Source: Fimbriiglobus sp. (GTDB taxonomy: Bacteria > Planctomycetota > Planctomycetia > Gemmatales > Gemmataceae). Taken from it: a stretch of DNA of 11,976 nucleotides. A program made the translations under genes and the position numbers. Shown here piece by piece: positions 1 through 8,828 of the stretch (positions are counted from its first letter, which is position 1; the number at the start of each line of letters is the position of its first letter). The notes under the pieces are model-generated. The model saw nothing but the letters and a program-made list of their open reading frames with translations. It was not told the DNA's origin and ran no database searches. The DNA lies in assembly GCA_025352585.1 (NCBI GenBank), contig JANXTD010000524.1, positions 1 through 11,976 on the forward strand, in the 5' to 3' direction.

Positions 1-1268
1 TCGTCCTCGCCCTGCAAGGCTGCCCCGTCGGGCCGCTGGGCTGCTACGGCAACGAGTGGATCGCCACGCCGAACCTCGACCGCCTCGCGGCGCAAGCGGT
101 CGTTTTTGACCGGCACTTCTCCGACGCCCCTAGCCTCGCCGCCGCCAACAAAGCCTGGCGCAGCGGCCGCCGCCAGACCCCCGGCGTCGCCATCACTGCG
201 GAACCGCCGGGCGACTTGGTGCGGCAGTTGAAAGCGGCCGGCGTCCGCACGCTGCTCGTCCGGCACAACCGCGCAGCCCACGACGGCCCCGCTGACTTCT
301 ACGCCGACTGGGACTTTAAGTTCGACGCCCGCCCCGTGCCCGGCGACCGCTCGCCGCAAGACGCCTTGCTCCGCACGCTCGTCCAAGTCCGCGACGCGAC
401 CGCCGACGGCACCCCGTGGCTGCTCTGGGTCGAACTTGACCGCTTCGTGCCGCCGTGGGACGTGCCGAAGGACGTGTTCGAGGCCTACGTCGAGGGGCTG
501 TTCGAGGACGAGGCCCCGTACGACCCGACCGAGCACGACAACAGCGTCGAGGCGGAGCGCGTCGTCGCCCCCGAGGACGTGATCGAGCCTTGGGCCGACC
601 CGGCGACCGGCTGGTTCGACGCCGACGACTTGCCGTCGTTCCAACTGCTGCACACGAGCTTCGCCGCGGCGGTCACGACCTTCGACGCCGACTTCGGGCG
701 GCTCTGGAAGACCTTCGAGCGCTACGGCTGGGACGCGACGGCGAACCTCGTTGTCACAGCGGACCGCGGCACGCCGCTGGGCCAGCACGGCGTCATCGGC
801 CTGCACCGGCCGTGGATGCACGAGGAACTCGTCCACCTGCCGCTGCTGATCCGCCTCGCCAACGGCCAGCACGGCGGCCGGCGCGTCACCGCCTCGACGC
901 AGCCGCCCGACCTGATGCCGACGATCCTCGCCTGGAACGGCGTCGAAGCGGGCGCGGCGACCGACGGCGTGAGCTTATTGCCGCTGTGCGACGGCCGGGC
1001 GTTCCCCGACCGCGTCACCTTCGGCGGGCTAACCGTGGATGGCGTCAGCGAGTGGTACCTGCGGACGGCCGAGCGCCACCTGATCCTGCCGGGGCCGCAG
1101 CCCGACGACGAGGACGCGCGGCCGGTGGCGCTGTACGCGAAGCCCGACGACCGCTGGGAGGTCAACACCGTCTGGGCGCACTTCGTCGATGAGGCCGACG
1201 GCCTGGAGGCGCAGTTGCGGGCGCTGCTGCCGGGCGTCACTTCGCCAGCGACTCCGGCTTCTCGATGA
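1..1268 (+). CDS. Sulfatase-like protein, 5' partial, catalytic residues apparently lost
   Basis: The reading frame is open from the left edge (first full codon at 3) to a TGA at 1266-1268, giving 421 visible residues; probably only the first few residues are missing. The fold is that of the sulfatase/alkaline phosphatase superfamily. Near the N-terminus GCYGNEWIATPNLDRLAAQ matches the sulfatase GCYGNxxIxTPNLDRLA signature. Around residues 248-283 NLVVTADRGTPLGQHG followed by LVHLPLLIRL matches the segment that is normally VVFTSDHGxxLGxHG...VPLIIR, and QPPDLMPTILAWNGV matches the late PTLLxLAG segment. The active site is not intact. The Asp-Asp metal ligands before GCYG are Gly-Cys here (residues 6-7). 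The formylglycine motif CxPSR reads DAPSL (residues 41-45). The DHG motif is DRG. It probably does not hydrolyse sulfate esters; binding or structural use is a guess. The internal TTG at 216 is not the true start. It converges on and overlaps the DUF4340 gene by 32 bases. Confidence 0.85.
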   Translation, partial: VLALQGCPVGPLGCYGNEWIATPNLDRLAAQAVVFDRHFSDAPSLAAANKAWRSGRRQTPGVAITAEPPGDLVRQLKAAGVRTLLVRHNRAAHDGPADFYADWDFKFDARPVPGDRSPQDALLRTLVQVRDATADGTPWLLWVELDRFVPPWDVPKDVFEAYVEGLFEDEAPYDPTEHDNSVEAERVVAPEDVIEPWADPATGWFDADDLPSFQLLHTSFAAAVTTFDADFGRLWKTFERYGWDATANLVVTADRGTPLGQHGVIGLHRPWMHEELVHLPLLIRLANGQHGGRRVTASTQPPDLMPTILAWNGVEAGAATDGVSLLPLCDGRAFPDRVTFGGLTVDGVSEWYLRTAERHLILPGPQPDDEDARPVALYAKPDDRWEVNTVWAHFVDEADGLEAQLRALLPGVTSPATPASR

Positions 1269-3684
1269 GCGGCCGAATCGCGGCAGCTTCCAGGACGCCG
1301 ACCACGCCGAGGGTCGTTGAGGCGGTCGCGAAGACCTTGCCGGCGTCGGACTTGTTGCCCAGCACCAGGGCGACCGTCGGCGCGCCGTCCGACTCCAGCG
1401 TGAACTCGAAGCCGGTGGGGTTGGAGTCGATGTAAACGCCGTGCTCCGGCTTCACGTCGCCGACGAAACTCTCGACCCGCGGCTTGGCCAGGAGTGCCAC
1501 GAGTTGCTCAACCTTGGCCGGGTCGATGGCGACCCCCGCTGGGCCGGTCCAGCCGGCCGGGGCGCGCTCGAGTTGGTACGTCGTGAGTGCCCCCTTCACC
1601 GCCTGCCAGCCGCGAATCTTGAGCCGCTTGACCTTGGCCGGGTCGAGCGTGAAGAGCGTTCGGTCGCGCAAGTCGCCGGCGGCGAGCGTGTCGAACGCCC
1701 CGCGCGGGGCCTGCACGACGAACGGCTTGCCGGCCTGCCGCACGTAGATCGCCTTGCCGTCGTCGGCGTCGTTGCCGAAGTCGTTGACGCGCTCCTTGTT
1801 CGAGGCGTCCGCGACCGCCAGCGTCACCCGCAGCCGAGGCGCGGCGGGGTCGAGTCCGTACTTCTTCAACTCGTCGGGCGTCGGAGTTTCACTAACCACG
1901 CGGCCGCCCAGGACCGAGAGCTGGCCGAGGATCGTGGCAACGCGCTCAGCGTCGGCTGTGCGGCCCTTCGCAGCGTCGGGCTTGGCGAAGACCCAGTTGC
2001 CCGCGGCGTCCTTTTCGAGGTCGAACGCCTCGGCCCCGCGGTTGAACGTCACGCGGCTCACCTCCGGCGGCTTGAACGAGCGGAACTTCGGGTCGATGAA
2101 GTCGCCGCGCGACCTCGTCACCATCCCGAGCAACACGTCGGGGACTTTCATGTCGGCGGACTTGCCCTCGCTCAACCGGCGCACGAAGACGATGTCGCCC
2201 TCGGACTTGCCGAAGGTCAACTCGGTCGGCGTGCCTGCGGGCACCGGCTCGGCGGGGTACTGGCCGACTTCGAGCTTCACCGCCGGCGGCTTGACGCCGT
2301 CGAGGCCGCCGCCCCAGACGCGCAGCGTCGCCTTCTTCTCGGCCTCGGCGAACACCGGGTCGTAGGGGGCGCTCAGCACCTCGCGGACGACGCGCGGCTT
2401 GGCCAGCGCCGCCAGCAGCTTCTCGACCTCCGCCGCCCGCGCGGTCATCGGCGTCGCGCCGCCGTAGAGCACCCACTGCGGCGTCGCCTCGCCGGCCAAG
2501 TTGACCTTGCGCAGCCGCGTCAGGGTCGTGCCGACAGTCAGGTCGATCGCGTCGATCTTGCCGCGCGACGACTCGGCGAGCAGGTCCTTGTTGCGGAGTT
2601 CGCCGGGGCCGCGGATCGTCGCCTTGAGGGCGTCGAGGCGGTCGAAGGTCGCCACCATGACGCCGCTGTCGCCGTCAATCTTGGCGTAGACCTTGGCCGG
2701 CGAGACCGGCTTGCCGTCCGCCTCGACCGGCTTGCCGAGGGTCAGCGCCTCGACGCCGGAGCGGCTGGTCAACTCGACGCGCACGGCGTTCGGGTCGCCC
2801 GGCTTGAGGCCGTACTGGGCCAGGTCGCCGGGGGCTTCGAGGTAGTCGTCCACGCCGGCGACTTGCATCGCGGTCAGGGCGCTCAGCAGCGGGCGGACGC
2901 CGGTGAACGCGGCGGCCGGCGGCTGGGCGGCACTGTCGCCGACCTCCTCGGCCTCGCCGAAGTTGGCCGGGTCTGTGAACGTCCAGACGCCGCCGACGGG
3001 GCGGTTCAGCGCGACCTGCTGCGGGCCGCTCACGAGTTTGAGCGCGGTCGCTTCGAGCGGCGCGTCGCGGAGGTCGCTACCGAGCGGCTTGCGGAGGCGG
3101 AAGTCGGGCAGCCACTTGCCCAGCTTCGACGCCTCGCCATCTTGCCGCGCCGCCGACTCACGCCACAGCGACGCCAACTCACTGCGCAAAACGGCGAGTG
3201 GCCGTGACGGCTTGCCGGAGGTCGTCACGAAGGTCACAGGCCGCGCGCCGAGCGTCGAGAGGCCGACGTTCAACCCCGACGCCTTGTCGCCCTTGCGCAA
3301 GGTCACGCGGTAAGTCGGCCGGTCGAGGCCGTGCAGCGTCAGGTTGTCGGTGAGGTCGCCGTAAGCCGTCGGCTTGAGGCGGAACAAGTCGCGGATGATC
3401 GACTCGACGACCGCCGAATCGACCTTGGCCGCGAACGGCTCCTTGAGTTCCCACTTGCCGTCGGCGACGCGTGCGAACGCCAGCTTCTCCTCCGTGTTGC
3501 CGGCGGCGGTCGCGCGGGTCAACTCGACCGCGTCAACGTCCTTCTCCTTGAAGGCGCGCAGCTCGGGCATCATCGTGTCGTCGTTGAGGCCGCCCTTGCC
3601 GGGGTCGGTCAGGACGAGCACGAGCAGGCCGACGACCAAGGCGAGGACGAGTGCGAAGAAGGTCGCGGTGAGGCGGAAGTTCAT
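1237..3684 (-). CDS. DUF4340 domain repeat protein, membrane-anchored (815 aa)
   Basis: This is the last gene of the four-gene minus-strand operon, 34 bases after the GldG-like gene. The N-terminus (MNFRLTATFFALVLALVVGL, hydrophobic to about residue 26) is a membrane anchor or uncleaved signal, so the remaining ~790 residues should face the periplasm. The body is built from about five diverged copies of a DUF4340-type module. Typical pieces are a YGL-D/K-P...VTL strand pair (LHGLDRPTYRVTL near 117-129, QYGLKPGDPNAVRVEL near 290-305, KYGLDPAAPRLRVTL near 608-622) and a helix that precedes it (AEVEKLLAALAKPRV near 418-431, AKVEQLVALLAKPRV near 723-737). RNKDLL and LRDRTL recur where modules join. 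No catalytic motif is visible. DUF4340 proteins commonly sit beside GldG/ABC genes; the molecular role is unknown. The protein is longer than most members I know, consistent with module duplication. The start is the ATG at 3684; no strong Shine-Dalgarno is visible. An alternative reading of function as a secreted binding or scaffold protein is inference. Confidence 0.88.
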   Translation of the reverse strand: MNFRLTATFFALVLALVVGLLVLVLTDPGKGGLNDDTMMPELRAFKEKDVDAVELTRATAAGNTEEKLAFARVADGKWELKEPFAAKVDSAVVESIIRDLFRLKPTAYGDLTDNLTLHGLDRPTYRVTLRKGDKASGLNVGLSTLGARPVTFVTTSGKPSRPLAVLRSELASLWRESAARQDGEASKLGKWLPDFRLRKPLGSDLRDAPLEATALKLVSGPQQVALNRPVGGVWTFTDPANFGEAEEVGDSAAQPPAAAFTGVRPLLSALTAMQVAGVDDYLEAPGDLAQYGLKPGDPNAVRVELTSRSGVEALTLGKPVEADGKPVSPAKVYAKIDGDSGVMVATFDRLDALKATIRGPGELRNKDLLAESSRGKIDAIDLTVGTTLTRLRKVNLAGEATPQWVLYGGATPMTARAAEVEKLLAALAKPRVVREVLSAPYDPVFAEAEKKATLRVWGGGLDGVKPPAVKLEVGQYPAEPVPAGTPTELTFGKSEGDIVFVRRLSEGKSADMKVPDVLLGMVTRSRGDFIDPKFRSFKPPEVSRVTFNRGAEAFDLEKDAAGNWVFAKPDAAKGRTADAERVATILGQLSVLGGRVVSETPTPDELKKYGLDPAAPRLRVTLAVADASNKERVNDFGNDADDGKAIYVRQAGKPFVVQAPRGAFDTLAAGDLRDRTLFTLDPAKVKRLKIRGWQAVKGALTTYQLERAPAGWTGPAGVAIDPAKVEQLVALLAKPRVESFVGDVKPEHGVYIDSNPTGFEFTLESDGAPTVALVLGNKSDAGKVFATASTTLGVVGVLEAAAIRPLIEKPESLAK

Positions 3685-3718
3685 GGGCGGTGTCCCGAGA
3701 TCCGTGGGGGGTGCGCGG

Positions 3719-5875
3719 TTACTTCCGCCGGACGATCCAGACGCCGACGCCCAGCGCCGCCGTCATCAGCGAGGCCATCAGCACCGGCAGCACGCCGAAG
3801 CGCAGCAGGTCGAGTTTGGGGTTGGGGGCGTAGGTGCCGTAGGTCTTGGCGGCGATGTTGGCGACCGGCGGCTGCTCGCGCAACCAATTGACCGTGACGG
3901 TGAACAGTTGGGCCGTCAGCTCGGCGTCGTGCGGCTCGGCGCGGGGGTTGGCGTCGAGGAAGGCGCTGCCGCTGCCGAAGACGGCGAGCTTGCCCTTGCC
4001 GCCCTCCGACGCGGTCGCCGCCAGCACGCGCTTGCCGCCCGGCTCGGCCTCCTTGGCGAGTCGGATTTCCGCGTCCTGGACGACCTGCTGGAAGGCGCGG
4101 GCGGGGCTGGCCGGGACTTCGCTCTCGAGCCAGGTCGGGCGGTTAGGGTAGCTCACCATCAGCGGCTCGGCGCGGGCGGCACTCCCCGGCCCGCCCGGCG
4201 GGCTGACGATCACCTCGCGCGCCAGCGGCAGGAAGAAGTCGCGGCGCTCGCGGACGAACTCGCGGTAGAACGGGCCGTCGCGGTCGCCGATCTCGGCCAC
4301 GACCGCCAGCGCCATCAGCGGGCTGGCTTCTTGCAGCGGCTGGCTGAGCAGCCACTTGCGGCCCAGGGTGATGCCGTAGTCGGTCAGCACGCCGTCGAGG
4401 CCGATATCGACGAGGCCCTTGCGGTCGGGCGTCGGCACCGGCCCGGCGATCAGGATCAGCTTGCCGCCCTTGCCGCTGGCCCCCGGCGCGGCCTTCAAGT
4501 ACGCCTTGACCGCGTTCGCCTCGGCGGGGCTGAACGGAACCCGCGGGTCGGCGATCACCAGCACCGTGGCGTCGGCCGGGACGACCGGGTTCACGGCGTC
4601 GAGGCGCAGCGGCCGCACGTCGAAGTAGCTGCGGTCGAGCGCGGCCCGCAACGTGTTCGTCGGCCGGCGCTGGGTCGGCGGCGCGCCGGGGTCGGCCGGC
4701 GTCAGCTCGAACTCGCCGTGGCCGCTGGTGAAGTACAGGACCGGCTTCGACTTGTTGTCCGAGAGGAACAGCAGCTCGCGCATCAGCTTCGACTCGCCGA
4801 CGAACTCCGTGCGCGGCGGGCCTTCGCCCCGCGCGTCGGGCTGCGTGGTCAGGTCGGACAGCGGCAGGAACGAGTAGCGCTCCTCGTCGCGGCCGGCCGT
4901 CACGAGCAGGCCGTCGCCGCGGAAGTCGGCGGCGGGGAAGCGGGACTCCAACTCCTTGACCTTCGCCGAGTCCAGCACCCGCGACAGGTACTTCACCGTG
5001 ACCATCTGCGGGTTGCGCGCGCGGCAGGCGTCGAGCAGCCGGTGGACGTCCGCGCCGACGTTCCCCGCGGCGATGCTCGTCTCCTCCGAAACCGTCGTCG
5101 TGACCGTGACCGGCGTGGTCAGGGCGTCGAGGTACTCGCCGGTCGATTCGCTCAGCGTGATCGTGTTCAGCCCGCCCGCCGTCGTGTCGAGGCGGTTGGG
5201 GACTTTGAGCGTGATGAAGATGTTGAGGACGACCAGCAGCACGAGCAGCAGGAAGGTCGAGAGGCCGAGGTTCATGCCGAAGACCAGCCGGCGGACCAGC
5301 GGGTCGTCGCGCTCATCGACGCGGGCCGGTAGCGCCGACGCGAACGCCAGCCCGGCCCCGGCGACGAAGACGAGCAACGCCAACACGAAGCGGTACGTGC
5401 CCGGCGGCGGCGACTTGGTATCGAGCCAGTCGCCGAGGTAATGGTACCACTCCACCGCGAAGGCGAAGCCGACGACGGTGAGCGTCAGCCCGGCCAGGCC
5501 TCCGAAGAGGACGAGCGCCCGGCGGGCGTCGGCCTCTTGCGCGGAGGCGGTCGGCTTGGGGAGCGACGACAGCGTCACGACGCCGGCGGTGCCGAGGACC
5601 GCGGCGAGGGTGAGCAGGCCGAGGCCGCCCAGCACCGACTCGGACCGACTGGCGTTGCCCACGGCGTCGGCCCGCTCACTGGTGAGCTTCTCGAACTCAC
5701 TCGCCCCGTCGGCCGGCTTGGCGCTGGCTTGGAAGGTGCGCGCGAACAGCCAGGCCCCGCCGACGAACGCGGCCAGGGCGACGGCCAGCAAGGCCCACCC
5801 CACCGGGCGGCGGCTGCGGACCAGAAACGCACTCACCGGGGAGGCGGCGGACGACGGACTCGGTAGCGAACTCAT
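3719..5875 (-). CDS. GldG-family ABC auxiliary protein with five N-terminal membrane segments
   Basis: The 718-residue protein has predicted membrane segments near 25-45, 82-102, 120-142, 161-181 and 200-222, then a large soluble region and one C-terminal segment near 691-714 ending in VRRK. The soluble part starts with LSESTGEYLDALTTPVTV (241-258), the counterpart of the GldG 'LSxxTxxxLxxLxxPV' opening. It contains YFTSGHGEFELT (381-392), the GHGE signature of the ABC-type uncharacterised transport domain (PF09822-like), and a Rossmann-like strand TVLVIADPRVPFS (437-449) followed by GKLILIAGP (471-479). In Bacteroidota GldG works with GldA and GldF in an ABC complex required for gliding; here the partners are present but the role is unknown. 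Classical GldG has one N-terminal helix, so the five helices here are an elaboration. The ATG at 5875 is preceded by GAGGG nine bases upstream, a usable ribosome site. The operon gap to the permease gene is 34 bases. Confidence 0.9.
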   Translation of the reverse strand: MSSLPSPSSAASPVSAFLVRSRRPVGWALLAVALAAFVGGAWLFARTFQASAKPADGASEFEKLTSERADAVGNASRSESVLGGLGLLTLAAVLGTAGVVTLSSLPKPTASAQEADARRALVLFGGLAGLTLTVVGFAFAVEWYHYLGDWLDTKSPPPGTYRFVLALLVFVAGAGLAFASALPARVDERDDPLVRRLVFGMNLGLSTFLLLVLLVVLNIFITLKVPNRLDTTAGGLNTITLSESTGEYLDALTTPVTVTTTVSEETSIAAGNVGADVHRLLDACRARNPQMVTVKYLSRVLDSAKVKELESRFPAADFRGDGLLVTAGRDEERYSFLPLSDLTTQPDARGEGPPRTEFVGESKLMRELLFLSDNKSKPVLYFTSGHGEFELTPADPGAPPTQRRPTNTLRAALDRSYFDVRPLRLDAVNPVVPADATVLVIADPRVPFSPAEANAVKAYLKAAPGASGKGGKLILIAGPVPTPDRKGLVDIGLDGVLTDYGITLGRKWLLSQPLQEASPLMALAVVAEIGDRDGPFYREFVRERRDFFLPLAREVIVSPPGGPGSAARAEPLMVSYPNRPTWLESEVPASPARAFQQVVQDAEIRLAKEAEPGGKRVLAATASEGGKGKLAVFGSGSAFLDANPRAEPHDAELTAQLFTVTVNWLREQPPVANIAAKTYGTYAPNPKLDLLRFGVLPVLMASLMTAALGVGVWIVRRK

Positions 5876-5909
5876 GAAATCCGACCCTCAAAAGACGCGG
5901 CCGGGAGGC

Positions 5910-7649
5910 TCAGCTCCACTTGCGGACTTCCAGGACTTTCGCCGTCAGGAAGAGGAAGAACGCCGCCACCGACAGTTGGAACGCGACCGTCTGCACCGGC
6001 AGTTGCCCGCCGAGCGACTCGCGCCACAGGCGCAGCACGTCGAACTTCATCATGACGACCTTCACGCCTCCGGGCAGTTGCTCGAAGTTGCTCAGCACCG
6101 TCAGCACGATCAGGAAGGTCACCGACCCCGTCAGCACGGCGCTGACCACCTGATTCCGGGTGACGCTCGAGAAGAACAGCCCGATGGCCACCAGGGCGGC
6201 GGCGCTACTGCCCAGGGCGATGTAGAACGTCAGCAGCGGCCGGTAGTCGAACGGCGCGCCGCCGACGCGCAGGGCGATCAGGTACAGGCCGCCGGGCACC
6301 CAGCAGGCCATGAAGAACAGCCAGCAGGCGGTGAACTTGCTCATCACGACCGCGCCGTCGCTGACCGGGGCCGTCAGCAGGACTTCGAGCGTGCCGGTCC
6401 GCTGCTCCTCACTGAACAGCCGCATGGTCAGCGCCGGCGTAATCAGCACCACCAGGAACGCGCTGACGATGCCGAACGACGGGTAGAACTTGACGATCGG
6501 CTCGGGGATCGGCCCTCGGCTGCCGCCGAGGTCGAGCAAGAACCAGAAGTACCCCACGCCCATGATCGCGACCATGCCGAACAGCACGAGGTACGCGATC
6601 GGCGAGAAGAAGAACGCCCCCAGCTCGCGGCGGGTCATCACGATGAACTGGTTGTCGGTCAGCACCGCGACCGAGACGACGAGGTAGACCAGCCCCAACG
6701 CCCCGAGGATCAGGCCGTACGGCACGAGGTACGGTTGCGGGGCGAAGGTCAGCGGCTTCGAGAAGGTGCCGGCCACGAACACGCCGACCAGCGCGACGCC
6801 GACCACGACCGCGACGCTGCGCGCCCAGACCGGCAGCGAGCGCACCAGGCCCAGCGACGCCACGCCGGCGGCGAGCAGGACCGACGCCAGCCGCGCGGCG
6901 ACCTTGAAACTGTCGTAACCCTGCGCGACGTTGCGCACGGCGGCGGGACCGTCGTAGAGCACCGTCGGCACGATCGACCGGCCGAGTGCGACGGCCAAGG
7001 CGACCGCCCCGAGGACGCCGAGGCCCATCGCCACGCGGTAACCGCGGCCGACCGTCGGGTCGACGTTGCTCAGGTACGCACTCAGGTAGCCCAGCCCCAG
7101 CAGCGGCAGCAACAGGGCCGGGCCGAGCAGCGAGTCGGGCACAACGAGGCTGTACGCCGTCGGGCCGACGAGCAGCAGCGCCCCGACGGCCAGTAACAGC
7201 GTGTCGATCGCCTCGCGGATGCGGGAGTCGGTCTCGTGGCGGGTGAACGGGATCAGGAACAGCAACGCGGCCACGCCGCAGGCGAAGCCCCACGGCAATA
7301 GGAACGCCCCGACCTTGCCGTTGCCCGGCACGACACTCACTAGCACGCCGACGCTGAGCAGGAACAGGCCGAAGCCGCCGTACATGCGGCGGATCTCGAG
7401 GTCCGAGTCGCGCAGGGCGTGGATCAGCAACAGCGCCAGGCCGACGGTGCCGGCGAGGTAGCCGTAGGCCGCGCCCAGCGGGCCGCGGTCGTAGCCCTCG
7501 GCGATCACCGACGCGGTGCCGACGGTCAGCAGGAAGAGGCCGACCATGCCGGCGAGGCGCGACAGGTGCGGCACCACGTCTTGGCTGTCGGACGGCGTCT
7601 GGTCGTTGGCCAGTCCGCCGGGCGGCGTCGGGGTCAGCGCGTTCGACAT
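5910..7649 (-). CDS. ABC-2 type permease (GldF-like) with ~10-helix N-terminal extension
   Basis: This is the membrane subunit of the ABC transporter, 579 residues. The C-terminal 250 residues are an ABC-2 permease: TRRELGAFFFSPIAYLVL (339-356), the conserved coupling-helix segment RLFSEEQRTGTLEVLLTAPV (410-429), and six hydrophobic stretches near 348-372, 389-408, 438-460, 468-493, 499-520 and 554-573. The first ~330 residues are an additional membrane domain with about ten hydrophobic stretches (near 32-50, 59-79, 89-107, 113-134, 147-170, 175-193, 206-223, 251-270, 274-294, 307-330). I recognise no family motif in this extension. A standard GldF is roughly 240 residues, so the protein is more than twice that length. 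It lies between the ATPase gene (52-base gap) and the GldG-like gene (34-base gap). The ATG at 7649 opens a polar, Pro-rich cytoplasmic-looking tail of 30 residues. The C-terminal assignment is firm; the role of the extension is unknown. Confidence 0.9.
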   Translation of the reverse strand: MSNALTPTPPGGLANDQTPSDSQDVVPHLSRLAGMVGLFLLTVGTASVIAEGYDRGPLGAAYGYLAGTVGLALLLIHALRDSDLEIRRMYGGFGLFLLSVGVLVSVVPGNGKVGAFLLPWGFACGVAALLFLIPFTRHETDSRIREAIDTLLLAVGALLLVGPTAYSLVVPDSLLGPALLLPLLGLGYLSAYLSNVDPTVGRGYRVAMGLGVLGAVALAVALGRSIVPTVLYDGPAAVRNVAQGYDSFKVAARLASVLLAAGVASLGLVRSLPVWARSVAVVVGVALVGVFVAGTFSKPLTFAPQPYLVPYGLILGALGLVYLVVSVAVLTDNQFIVMTRRELGAFFFSPIAYLVLFGMVAIMGVGYFWFLLDLGGSRGPIPEPIVKFYPSFGIVSAFLVVLITPALTMRLFSEEQRTGTLEVLLTAPVSDGAVVMSKFTACWLFFMACWVPGGLYLIALRVGGAPFDYRPLLTFYIALGSSAAALVAIGLFFSSVTRNQVVSAVLTGSVTFLIVLTVLSNFEQLPGGVKVVMMKFDVLRLWRESLGGQLPVQTVAFQLSVAAFFLFLTAKVLEVRKWS

Positions 7650-7701
7650 GGGCGGGTTCCGTCTCGGGGGTGCGTGCGGGTCGGGGGCGGTCGGTCGGCG
7701 G

Positions 7702-8640
<939 letters not shown>

Positions 8641-8694
8641 GAGTCGTGCCCAAGAACAGCCGACGGGTCCGGGAGTCGTTCGACGGCACCCCGC

Positions 8695-8722
8695 ATGATA
8701 GAACCGGCACCCGCCCCGGCAA
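8695..8722 (-). promoter_or_regulatory. Putative sigma-70-type promoter of the ABC operon
   Basis: Read on the minus strand, TTGCCG (8722-8717) is followed after 16 bases by TATCAT (8700-8695). The -10 matches the consensus at five of six positions and the -35 at four of six. Transcription would start near 8688, leaving a leader of about 48 bases before the ATPase ATG at 8640. No experimental support is available. Confidence 0.4.
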
Positions 8723-8735
8723 GCGCCGCCGCACT

Positions 8736-8758
8736 TTCCGGGTTAACGCTTCCCGGAA
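8736..8758. promoter_or_regulatory. Inverted repeat, possible operator
   Basis: TTCCGGG at 8736-8742 and CCCGGAA at 8752-8758 are exact reverse complements separated by nine bases (TTAACGCTT). The repeat lies about 15 bases upstream of the minus-strand -35 and overlaps the candidate -35 of the plus-strand promoter, so a regulator bound here could affect both units. No adjacent regulator gene is present. It could also be a chance palindrome in GC-rich DNA. Confidence 0.3.
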
Positions 8759-8828
8759 GATCACCAGTCCAGTAAACTTTCCCCACCTCCCGCGGCGACC
8801 ATTCTTGCCAGCCCCCCGAGAAGCCAAC

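Larger units (their letters stand above)
8641..8828. promoter_or_regulatory. Divergent control region between the ABC operon and the TPR gene
   Basis: These 188 bases separate two divergent ATG starts and should hold promoters for both transcription units. The minus-strand promoter and an inverted repeat are listed separately. For the plus strand the best candidate is TAAACT at 8773-8778 with TTCCCG at 8750-8755, a 17-base spacer, but the -35 match is poor and the inverted repeat overlaps it. AGAAG lies five bases before the ATG at 8829, a weak ribosome site. Confidence 0.5.

Noticed and set aside
1441..3207. 588-residue plus-strand open frame opposite the DUF4340 gene
   Set aside because: Its protein is low-complexity, rich in Arg, Gly, Ala and Leu, with no motif; it mirrors the codon bias of the real minus-strand gene.
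3374..5332. 652-residue plus-strand open frame opposite the DUF4340 and GldG-like genes
   Set aside because: It crosses two real genes and their gap, has an Arg/Ala/Gly-rich composition and no recognisable domain; a GC-rich shadow.
5478..7196. 572-residue plus-strand open frame opposite the GldG-like and permease genes
   Set aside because: Composition is dominated by His, Arg, Gln and Asp in a repetitive way produced by the complement of membrane-protein codons; the opposite strand has clear family motifs.
8646..8828. Upstream extension of the TPR gene from a GTG at 8646
   Set aside because: It would bury the signal peptide 61 residues inside the protein and occupy the divergent promoter region.
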